This document shows, piece after piece, positions 1 through 6,728 of a stretch of DNA of 12,940 bases (the stretch's first letter is position 1; each line of letters starts with the position of its first letter). A program made the translations under genes and the position numbers. The notes beneath the pieces were generated by a model. It made no database searches, was not told the DNA's origin, and was given only the letters and a program-made list of their open reading frames with translations. Source of the stretch: Lachnospiraceae bacterium UBA7160 (GTDB lineage Bacteria; Bacillota; Clostridia; Lachnospirales; Lachnospiraceae); contig DKWE01000032.1 in the NCBI GenBank assembly GCA_002491565.1, positions 22,177-35,116 on the forward strand. The letters run 5' to 3'.

Positions 1-692
1 TCTATCACACGATCAGCCATAAGCAGCAGAGAACCATGCACCTCGTCTTGATACAGAAGCTCACTACCTTCGAATTTTCCGATTTTTACATAACAGCCAC
101 TGATGACCTTCTCTGCATTTCGATAGAAGCACAATGCTCCAGCTCTTTTCAGCTTGCCATCAACCAGTAAATCGAGCTTGTCCAAGAGCTCAGCATTTGG
201 AATATCCAAATCTTCTTTCGTCATGCGACCGCTGCGAAGTGCCTCACGACGGAAAATATCAAAACTCTCCTTATCCAAATCATCAACTGTAATATTGCTG
301 ACTGTCGCAGCGTCCCACTTCATTCCAGTCTTTGAAATCAGAAAATTCGTCAAAGCACTGCCGCGAAGCTGCTGTTTCGTACTGCCGCTGCGATAGTGAT
401 ACTCTCCATCATAATTGACAGGAAACGCCCATGGTGAAACTACAATCTCAATATATTTTAATCCGTTTTCGGAAAGAAGATTTACATCCGCAACAATGCC
501 CAGCTTGTTTTGGATTTTGTTTGGAATATCCTCCATCAGCTTCTTAGCATCACTGACACCAATGACAGTGCCATCGTCCTTTTTACCGATATAAATCTTA
601 CCACCCTGCGCATTGGCAAAACCGCATATCCATTTCAGATATTCGTCACGCCAAGATTCTTTCCATTCTATGTTCTGGCTTTCTGCCATCAT
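1..692 (-). CDS. AlbA_2 (Schlafen-type) ATP-binding protein, C-terminus off the window
   Basis: This partial gene reads leftward from an ATG at 690-692 and is open to the window edge (about 230 residues seen). GGAGG at 700-704 sits 7 nt upstream of the ATG; a second ATG follows at once. The N-terminus has the AlbA_2 pattern: IEWKES near residue 8, then CGFANAQGGKIYIGKKDDG around residues 23-41, then a core with YHYRSGSTKQQL near residue 99. Known family members are usually labelled ATP-binding protein or putative transcriptional regulator and often carry a C-terminal GHKL-type ATPase domain, which would lie outside the window. Some AlbA_2 proteins are nucleases and many occur in defence islands. 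Here it is the last visible gene of the type I RM operon; its ATG overlaps the stop of the restored upstream frame (ATGA at 689-692), which suggests translational coupling. A role in defence is inferred from context. Confidence 0.85.
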   Translation of the reverse strand, partial: MMAESQNIEWKESWRDEYLKWICGFANAQGGKIYIGKKDDGTVIGVSDAKKLMEDIPNKIQNKLGIVADVNLLSENGLKYIEIVVSPWAFPVNYDGEYHYRSGSTKQQLRGSALTNFLISKTGMKWDAATVSNITVDDLDKESFDIFRREALRSGRMTKEDLDIPNAELLDKLDLLVDGKLKRAGALCFYRNAEKVISGCYVKIGKFEGSELLYQDEVHGSLLLMADRVI

Positions 693-743
693 GCGTTCAC
701 CTCCATATATTTAGCGTTTCCACGCTCAACCTTTACTATCCTG

Positions 744-944
744 TCATTGTTCGTATTCGTCAAGAAATCCTACGTCTCCGCAGGTATCATCTAACAAGAC
801 TCTATCTTTGATACAATGTGCTTCTCCCAAATATGTAGTCCAGAGCCCTGCGAAAGCCTTATTCTGCGGGCTTTTTCGCATTTCAAAAGGCACAAACCGG
901 CCTGTGAAATACGACTGATATGCTCTTGCTGTCGCTGTACTCAT
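744..944 (-). CDS. Small unknown protein, probably frameshifted near its end
   Basis: A 66-residue reading frame starts at ATG 942-944, with GGAGG about 10 nt upstream (955-959 region). I do not recognise a family. It has aromatic motifs (RAYQSYFTGRFVPFEMRKS) and an acidic end (DVGFLDEYEQ). The frame stops at TGA 744-746. If one base at about 749 is skipped, translation continues as NDRIVKVERGNAKYMEVNA and stops at TGA 689-691, overlapping the ATG of the AlbA_2 gene. That gives about 84 residues and the tight overlap typical of this operon, so the open frame seen here is probably a frameshifted version of a longer protein. It lies between the DUF4357 and AlbA_2 genes in the same direction. 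The function is unknown. Confidence 0.6.
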   Translation of the reverse strand: MSTATARAYQSYFTGRFVPFEMRKSPQNKAFAGLWTTYLGEAHCIKDRVLLDDTCGDVGFLDEYEQ

Positions 945-980
945 TCCGGCTGTGCCTCCTTTCCGAAACCCCTAACAGGC

Positions 981-1031
981 TATCCTTAAAAAGTGTGCAA
1001 TCCTTAAATTGTGTAGGAAACCTTAAAAGGT
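981..1031. repeat. Three CCTTAA-centred direct repeats between two operon genes
   Basis: CCTTAA occurs at 984-989, 1002-1007 and 1021-1026, spaced 18 and 19 bp apart. The first two copies extend to a shared pattern ATCCTTAAA-two A/T-GTGT. The third lies within the palindrome AACCTTTTAAGGTT (1019-1032 region). Regular spacing of roughly two helical turns could indicate a protein-binding array or processing sites in the mRNA. The function is inferred only; chance similarity in a short A/T-rich gap is possible. Confidence 0.4.
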
Positions 1032-1079
1032 TTAATCCGCAAGTGCATCCTTTATGCTTTTCCCGTCTTTAGTTTTCTA
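1032..1079 (-). pseudogene. In-frame 3' remnant of the DUF4357 gene beyond the TAG codon
   Basis: Reading through TAG at 1077-1079 gives KTKDGKSIKDALAD and then TAA at 1032-1034. This matches the expected DUF4357 tail (W-K, DGK, then a short hydrophobic end). It is either the dead end of a gene truncated by an amber mutation or a readthrough extension. No downstream hairpin that would favour readthrough was obvious. Confidence 0.6.
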
Positions 1080-1343
1080 TGCTGTCATTCCGTTTGTACT
1101 TGTGCCAGTTACAAAATTTGCCGCTGTAGATACGCTTTTGAAATAAACATCCTTTGCCACAACGCCGTCTTTCACATATTCGACACGATATTTTTCTATG
1201 GTGTTTGCGCCTCTAAATTTCTCAGAATGAGCTACTCCATCAGAAACTTTGGAGCCCTTTTTTACAATACATTCTTTTGTAGTTGGATTATATGCTCCTG
1301 TTGCGTCTACACCAGATTTCTTCCTGACAATAAATATTTCCAT
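1077..1343 (-). CDS. DUF4357 domain protein, stopped by TAG at the conserved Trp position
   Basis: The 88-residue product starts at ATG 1341-1343 with AGGAGA 7 nt upstream. It has the DUF4357 hallmarks: ECIVKKGSKVSD around residues 29-40 (the VLKGS-like strand) and KSVSTAANFVTGTSTNGMTA at the end (the FxSxSAAAxxVxGxSxNG element). In this family that element is normally followed by W-K and a short DGKxL tail. Here the next codon is TAG (1077-1079), and the frame then continues as KTKDGKSIKDALAD to a TAA at 1032-1034. A single TGG-to-TAG change would therefore explain the stop. DUF4357 is often found with GIY-YIG nucleases and restriction-modification genes; its biochemical role is not established. 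The gene lies 58 bp downstream of the HamA-like gene in the same operon. Confidence 0.82.
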   Translation of the reverse strand: MEIFIVRKKSGVDATGAYNPTTKECIVKKGSKVSDGVAHSEKFRGANTIEKYRVEYVKDGVVAKDVYFKSVSTAANFVTGTSTNGMTA

Positions 1344-1401
1344 TTTGCCTTCTCCTAATAATAGCTATCAAAATGTTTGCGTGATGAACGGCACTACAAT
1401 G

Positions 1402-2286
1402 TCATAGAACTTCTTTGTCCACTCCGCATGGAAGCAGGTAAAAGTAGAATGCGTGATTTTCCAGCCCGCAGTCTTTGATTTTCTGCGCGATATAATCAGC
1501 ATGTGCCTTGGCATCCTGCTCCATTTTCTCTTTTATGATTTCCTTAACCTCATCATCCGTATGACCAGTTGTAATGATTCCCAGATCGTAGTCAAGGAAC
1601 ACCCCGTAGGAGGTTTCATAGCTTGCTTTCTTGCCTTCCTCCGGTACGACGAATTCTTTCAATACTGCGAGGTCATTTTCGTCGTAAAAGCGGTCGAGCA
1701 CAGTCTTCTCAACCATATAGATTTCGCTGTCCTCGTGTGCATCTATCTTTACAATCGTCTCGAAGGCCTGATCGATAGCGTCCTTGATATCACCCACAAT
1801 GTGCGATGCTCCAAAGACCATCTGGTTATAGAGCGCACTGCTGCCATCCGCACAAAGGAAATGAATGCCGTCTGCCTCGCTCATATACTGTGCAGCATCT
1901 GTACTCAATTCGATCTTGCTCAGGAGTTTGTAGGCATTAAGTTTTTCTTCAAGAAAGGCATATATCATGATCTCGCCGAGTTCATTTCCGGTGCCCTTGG
2001 CATTTGCCGCGCCTCGTTTCCGCATAATACGAAGAGCCTGTTGCATGACTGCATCCAGATTCCCGGCCTTTTCGTATTGCTCCTGCCGCGCCCTCGAAAA
2101 AACATAACGTCCTATGTTCAACATCGTGAACTTTTCCAAGTCGGAGATTTTTATTTTTCCGCTCCTGACATTAAGGTAAAAAAGGCGCAAAGATCCCGGT
2201 CGCACCATGTTGATCTGTTCGTTATGGTCGACCTCTGTAAAGTAATCCTGAAATGTATCATCCTTTACAGTCTTCGATAGCTTCAA
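1402..2286 (-). CDS. DUF1837 / HamA C-terminal domain-like protein, type I RM-associated
   Basis: The 294-residue product starts at TTG 2284-2286; GGAGG at 2297-2301 is 10 nt upstream and no in-frame ATG lies between hsdR and this site. The sequence resembles DUF1837, the family of the Hachiman effector HamA: NELGEIMIYAFLE at residues 101-113, LSKIELST at 122-129, DGIHFL at 139-144, and VFGASHIVGDIKDAIDQAF at 157-175. In HamA this last block carries a GExK-type nuclease motif; here residues 159-162 read G-A-S-H, so the acid and lysine are absent. The C-terminal part ends with YFYLLPCGVD. It follows hsdR by 21 bp. No HamB-like helicase is visible apart from HsdR itself, so pairing with HsdR is a possibility I infer. 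It could be an inactive structural homologue or a nuclease using other residues. Confidence 0.78.
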   Translation of the reverse strand: MKLSKTVKDDTFQDYFTEVDHNEQINMVRPGSLRLFYLNVRSGKIKISDLEKFTMLNIGRYVFSRARQEQYEKAGNLDAVMQQALRIMRKRGAANAKGTGNELGEIMIYAFLEEKLNAYKLLSKIELSTDAAQYMSEADGIHFLCADGSSALYNQMVFGASHIVGDIKDAIDQAFETIVKIDAHEDSEIYMVEKTVLDRFYDENDLAVLKEFVVPEEGKKASYETSYGVFLDYDLGIITTGHTDDEVKEIIKEKMEQDAKAHADYIAQKIKDCGLENHAFYFYLLPCGVDKEVL

Positions 2287-2296
2287 AGTCTTTACG

Positions 2297-2301
2297 CCTC
2301 C
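2297..2301 (-). promoter_or_regulatory. Shine-Dalgarno that fixes the TTG start of the HamA-like gene
   Basis: GGAGG on the minus strand, 10 nt before TTG 2284-2286 and inside the 21-bp gap after the hsdR stop. No ATG or GTG lies in the right frame nearby, so TTG is the best start. Confidence 0.65.
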
Positions 2302-2307
2302 TATTCG

Positions 2308-5300
2308 TTATTCGTCCTCTTTCTTCTCTCCATATGGAACCGGATCTTCGGCCACCATCATCAAATCCTGCTGTGGAGTAAAATCGTATTTCACGACCTT
2401 CGGTTCCGCTCCCGGCATCAGGTATGGTTTGCCTTCCGGATTGTATGTCAGGTTAAACACCAGATCAGAGAGCCATTTCTTGAAGGACGGATTATCCTGA
2501 AACTGCTTGAACAGCTCCATATTGTCCGCCATGATCGAGAAGATAACCTGCTGAAGGGCACGCTCGCTTTCCGTGCGGGCTTCTTGTTCATCAGAGTTCT
2601 TCATGGCATTCTGATACTTCTTATCTTTGGATACCATCTCCGGAATGGCCAGAATCTGGCGCTGCACATTGTCAGCATCATTCCAGTTGATGTTCCCGAA
2701 CATATCATTAAAGTCCATGATGATCTTGGAAAGCAGATCCATTTCCGGCTCAACAATGTGGCCAACCGTACCCGCAGGTACCGGAGCGATTTCTGCATCA
2801 TCGTCCTCCAGCTTGATTGCTATGGCCTCCTGTGCCTCGTTACGATAACTGCTCAGGTCAATCGTCTGAAGGATACCTTCAGAAAGATCATCATCACGCG
2901 GCGACGGAAGTTTCGGAATCAGCAAATTCAGGAAGATCGACAGCTTCTCCCACTCTACGTTTCCGTAAGGCAGGATCGCACCAAGGAAACCATAGGTACG
3001 CACAAAGGACTTAGCTGCACTCTTGAATTTAATCTGATCGTCCAGCTCCAGCTGCTTATATACTGCTGTGCAGGCATCCAAAATTGGATCAAGCCTATCT
3101 CGCTCTGCACCACCAAGGAACAGATCCACCAGCTGATTGACATCGCCATCATCATAAACCTGATAGCTTTCCATCAGCGTTATAAGGTCATAGAGTTTGT
3201 TCGGATCAGTCTCGCCGGAGAGAATCGTCGTCCTGTAGAACTTCTGGAATGCATCTTCAATTGTGGATGTTTTATTGGCAAAGTCCAGAACATAGACTTC
3301 ATCCTTGCCGGGACAAGCTCTGTTCAAACGAGAAAGAGTCTGCACCGCAGCAATATCATAGAGCGGCTTATCCATATACATCGTCTGCAGCAGCGGCTCA
3401 TCAAATCCCGTCTGGAACATATCCGCCACAATCAAAAACCTGTACGGTTCCTTCTTAAACGCCTTCGGAATTTTTGCATCCGGGAATCCGTTCATAGCAG
3501 CCGATGTAAGCTCCGGTTCCTGACCGTTATATTTATGCTCACCGGAAAAAGCCACAATGGTCTTATACGGACTATGCCTGTCTGCGAGACACTTGTTGAT
3601 CGCATAGTAGTATTCGATACATCTCGGAATGCTGGCCGTAACCACCATCGCACGAGCCTTGCCGCCCAACTTCTTCTTGGCAATAACCTGCTCGTGGAAA
3701 TGCTCCACCATCATGGCAGCCTTTTTTGCAATAACGTCGGGATTACCCTCGACGAAGGCACGTAGCTTCTTCTGCGCACGCTTCTTATCAAACATCGGAT
3801 CATCCTCGACCGTCTTCATGAGCTTGTACCAGCTGTCGATGGTCGTATAGTTGCGGAGCACATCCAGAATAAAGCCCTCCTGAATGGCCTGCTTCATGGT
3901 GTAGACATGGAACGGGCGATGCTTGATTTCTCCGTCCTCTTCATAAGGAACACCAAACATCTCCTCTGTTTTATTCTTCGGTGTGGCCGTGAAGGCAAAG
4001 TAGCTGGCAGAGGAGACGAGCTTACGTCCCTCCATCATTGCATTGATCTTGTCTTCATTGTCCACTTCGTCATCCGTGGCAAGGCCGGAAAGAGCCAGAT
4101 TCATATTAGCGGAGTTACGTCCGCTCTGGCCAGAATGCGCCTCGTCGATGATGATAGCGAACTTGTTATTTTTATGTTCCTGTCCGATCTCGGAAATGAT
4201 GTACGGGAACTTTTCTATTGTGGATATAATGATACGCTTGCCATCCTGTATGGCTTTGCGCAGGTCGCCGGAATGCTCCGCCCACGTTACCGTGTTCTTG
4301 ACCTGCATGAACTGCTTAATCGTATTGCGAATCTGCTTGTCCAGAATACAGCGGTCGGTAACCACCAGAACGGAGTCAATCATCGGATGGCCGTTTTCTT
4401 CCAGCCCGATCAGCTGATGTGCCAACCATGCGATGGAGTTTGACTTGCCGCTGCCTGCGCTGTGCTGAATCAGATACCGCTTTCCGACACCATTTTCCTT
4501 CACATCAGCCAGCAGTTTCTCTACGCAGTCGAGCTGATGATAACGCGGCCATATCTGCTTGATGGACTTCTTCTTGGTATCCTCATCCACCTCTTCAATA
4601 ACCTGTGCGTAGTTTTCTATAATGCGGGACAGCTTCCGCTTGGTAAGAATGTCCTTCCAGAGATAGTCCGTCATCAGGCCGTCCGGATTCGGCGGATTAC
4701 CTGCACCGTCGTTGTAGCCCTTGTTGAATGGCAGGAACCAGCTGTCTTTCCCGGCCAGCTTTGTGCAAAACTGGATCGTGGCATCGTCCACGGCAAAATG
4801 CACCATGCAACGCTTGAAGGAGAACAGGAGATCGTGGAAGTCACGGTCTTCCTTGTACTGGCGCACGGCGTTTTCCGTATTCTGCTTTGTGAGCTGGTTC
4901 TTCAGCTCCATCGTAATGACCGGAAGACCGTTGATAAACAGGCAGACGTCCAGCGCCAGCTTCCCGGCGTCCTGCGAATAACGCAGCTGCCTTATCACGC
5001 TGAAGATGTTCTTCTCGTACATGATTCTGGCCTGCTCGTTATTCTCGGTAGGAGTCAGGTAGAACATAATGAGGTCTGCCGGATAGACCTTCACTCCATT
5101 TCGCAACACATCAATAATGCCGCGCTTGGCGATCTCACCGGAGAGCCGGTTCAGGAACTGACGCTTCTTCGTCTCGGACGTGAGTACGCCCAGTTTCGTC
5201 ATTTCCTTCGGCTGTGTATCCTGAAGGAAGCGGAACAGGCGTGTCTCGTCGACAGCGTACTCTTTATCATAGTCGGCGTTTGTTCCTTCCTCGTACCCGT

Positions 5301-5367
5301 TCTGCTCAACCAGCCACTTCACGATTAAGGATTCAAGGCCGCTTTCCTTTGTGTTGGTAAAAGCCAT
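2308..5367 (-). CDS. hsdR: Type I restriction enzyme R subunit (ATP-dependent translocase/endonuclease)
   Basis: This 1019-residue motor and nuclease subunit cuts DNA after translocation when it meets unmodified recognition sites with HsdM and HsdS. An N-terminal PD-(D/E)xK nuclease is visible as D140 followed by E154-L-K156 (LPVITMELKNQ). The SF2 helicase motifs follow: AGSGKS at 304-309, IIDEAH at 406-411, FTATPK at 459-464, FQTGFDEP at 651-658 and QTLSRLNR at 676-683. A C-terminal helical domain binds the rest of the complex. The length is normal for the family and all key residues are present, so it looks active. The ATG at 5365-5367 follows the hsdS stop by 2 bp, and its GGAGG lies in the end of hsdS, so translation is probably coupled. 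Base composition is about 50-55% G+C, higher than neighbouring hsdS. Confidence 0.97.
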   Translation of the reverse strand: MAFTNTKESGLESLIVKWLVEQNGYEEGTNADYDKEYAVDETRLFRFLQDTQPKEMTKLGVLTSETKKRQFLNRLSGEIAKRGIIDVLRNGVKVYPADLIMFYLTPTENNEQARIMYEKNIFSVIRQLRYSQDAGKLALDVCLFINGLPVITMELKNQLTKQNTENAVRQYKEDRDFHDLLFSFKRCMVHFAVDDATIQFCTKLAGKDSWFLPFNKGYNDGAGNPPNPDGLMTDYLWKDILTKRKLSRIIENYAQVIEEVDEDTKKKSIKQIWPRYHQLDCVEKLLADVKENGVGKRYLIQHSAGSGKSNSIAWLAHQLIGLEENGHPMIDSVLVVTDRCILDKQIRNTIKQFMQVKNTVTWAEHSGDLRKAIQDGKRIIISTIEKFPYIISEIGQEHKNNKFAIIIDEAHSGQSGRNSANMNLALSGLATDDEVDNEDKINAMMEGRKLVSSASYFAFTATPKNKTEEMFGVPYEEDGEIKHRPFHVYTMKQAIQEGFILDVLRNYTTIDSWYKLMKTVEDDPMFDKKRAQKKLRAFVEGNPDVIAKKAAMMVEHFHEQVIAKKKLGGKARAMVVTASIPRCIEYYYAINKCLADRHSPYKTIVAFSGEHKYNGQEPELTSAAMNGFPDAKIPKAFKKEPYRFLIVADMFQTGFDEPLLQTMYMDKPLYDIAAVQTLSRLNRACPGKDEVYVLDFANKTSTIEDAFQKFYRTTILSGETDPNKLYDLITLMESYQVYDDGDVNQLVDLFLGGAERDRLDPILDACTAVYKQLELDDQIKFKSAAKSFVRTYGFLGAILPYGNVEWEKLSIFLNLLIPKLPSPRDDDLSEGILQTIDLSSYRNEAQEAIAIKLEDDDAEIAPVPAGTVGHIVEPEMDLLSKIIMDFNDMFGNINWNDADNVQRQILAIPEMVSKDKKYQNAMKNSDEQEARTESERALQQVIFSIMADNMELFKQFQDNPSFKKWLSDLVFNLTYNPEGKPYLMPGAEPKVVKYDFTPQQDLMMVAEDPVPYGEKKEDE

Positions 5368-5369
5368 AG

Positions 5370-6728
5370 CTAATCCTCCTGTTCCTCAGTTTCAACAGAA
5401 AAATCATCAGACTCTTCTTCTGATTGTTCCTCAGTAAACTCATATTCGAGAATAACAATATTTCTTACATCAATCTGTCCAGTTACAACATCAAAAATGA
5501 TTTTAGTCTTCAGCTCCTTAAGAACTTTAATCTGTGATGTCACTTTGTCGATATATTCTTCATATTTTTCCAATACCTTTTCAAGATAACCAGCTATTTG
5601 CTTCTGCTCATCCAAAGGAATAAGTGGTAAATAGACCTTTGAAAAATTGGAGTATCTCAATGCTTGCCCATCTCTTACGAGATCTGAAGTTCCTTGAAGA
5701 GCTTTAATATAAGATGGCGATTTAAACAACCATTTGAAATACTCGTCATAAACTATGTCATGATTAGGTATCAACATCACATACGCAGAACTTATTTTCC
5801 CGGTTGATTCGCTGTACTCAATTCCACCTTGAAAACTACGCATGCTTATGACAAAATCACCTTTTTCAACATGCTTTAATATATCTTCACCTTTCATGAC
5901 AACCATCACTCTTCGATTTTCCAAACGCATGAATTCCTCTTGAGTGATAATTCCATATTTTTGTGAAGCTGTGAGCTGTTTATCATTCGCATATGCCTTA
6001 TCTTTACGTAGTCCAAAAAACTGTTTGCTGTATTTCATCTCCCAATGTTCCGGGATATCTCCTATCCAAGGATATCCACTATATTTCTTTGGAGTTCCCT
6101 TATCAATACCGTGTGTTACTGCATCGTCTATAATTGTTTTCTTTAATTCTTCAATAAAAGCGATTTCTTTCTTCTTGGCAGTAATCAACTTATTGATTTT
6201 AGATAGTTGCCAATCAAGGTAACCTACAATCTGGTTTTGCTCTTCGCGTGTAGGTACTGGCATTCTTACACTTTGAAAAGTGTTGATATTAATAGTTTTT
6301 CTTAACCCTGTATATAAGGGCTTTAACGCTTTTACATTGTCCAATGCCAAGTAATAGTAATACGCATATCGCGGATTAATATTATGGACATCCATGATAG
6401 TGTATGCGCCAGTTAACATACCGCCGATATTTGAAAGGCCAACCGTGCGAGGAGTCTCATCAATATCGAACAAGCAAAACGCCATATATCCGGGTTTCAC
6501 TATTTTATAATTATCAAACTTCTCTGGAAACTTTCCTTTTCCGCTTGAAGTATCACGCGGTATTATTCCATTTGTTGTTAGAGATAACAGTGTATAGTTA
6601 CTGGATTCATCCCCCACTATAGTCTTCATTTCCGTAAATATATTCTTATTTCTCCACAACTCCCAATGATTAGGGACTTCCTTTAGCCATGGAAGATCCA
6701 CGCTTTTATATTCTGGATATCGTTTCAT
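5370..6728 (-). CDS. hsdS: Type I restriction system specificity subunit S
   Basis: The 452-residue DNA-recognition subunit has two target recognition domains separated by conserved helices. TRD1 (about 13-165) begins LPWLKEVPNHWEL; TRD2 (about 218-372) begins YPWIGDIPEHWEMK. Each ends in the usual EEQNQIVGYLDWQL / DEQKQIAGYLEKVL helix, followed by a coiled-coil-like spacer (residues 167-210 and 378-420). The two halves set the two parts of a bipartite target, which cannot be read from sequence. The ATG at 6726-6728 overlaps the hsdM TGA (ATGA), and GGAGG lies 9 nt upstream within hsdM. The C-terminus carries an unusual acidic tail of about 25 residues rich in E and D (EEQSEEESDDF and onward). 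The gene is AT-rich (for example 17 G/C in bases 5521-5580), unlike hsdR and the 5' part of hsdM. Confidence 0.96.
   Translation of the reverse strand: MKRYPEYKSVDLPWLKEVPNHWELWRNKNIFTEMKTIVGDESSNYTLLSLTTNGIIPRDTSSGKGKFPEKFDNYKIVKPGYMAFCLFDIDETPRTVGLSNIGGMLTGAYTIMDVHNINPRYAYYYYLALDNVKALKPLYTGLRKTININTFQSVRMPVPTREEQNQIVGYLDWQLSKINKLITAKKKEIAFIEELKKTIIDDAVTHGIDKGTPKKYSGYPWIGDIPEHWEMKYSKQFFGLRKDKAYANDKQLTASQKYGIITQEEFMRLENRRVMVVMKGEDILKHVEKGDFVISMRSFQGGIEYSESTGKISSAYVMLIPNHDIVYDEYFKWLFKSPSYIKALQGTSDLVRDGQALRYSNFSKVYLPLIPLDEQKQIAGYLEKVLEKYEEYIDKVTSQIKVLKELKTKIIFDVVTGQIDVRNIVILEYEFTEEQSEEESDDFSVETEEQED

Noticed and set aside
1453..2280. Long plus-strand open frame (275 codons)
   Set aside because: It is antisense to the HamA-like gene, has no good ribosome site and a Cys/Phe/Ile-rich composition typical of a complement frame.
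2584..3765. 393-codon plus-strand open frame
   Set aside because: It is antisense to hsdR, whose motifs are unambiguous in the opposite strand; no recognisable domain is present.
4462..5328. 288-codon plus-strand open frame
   Set aside because: It is antisense to the 5' part of hsdR and shows no family resemblance.
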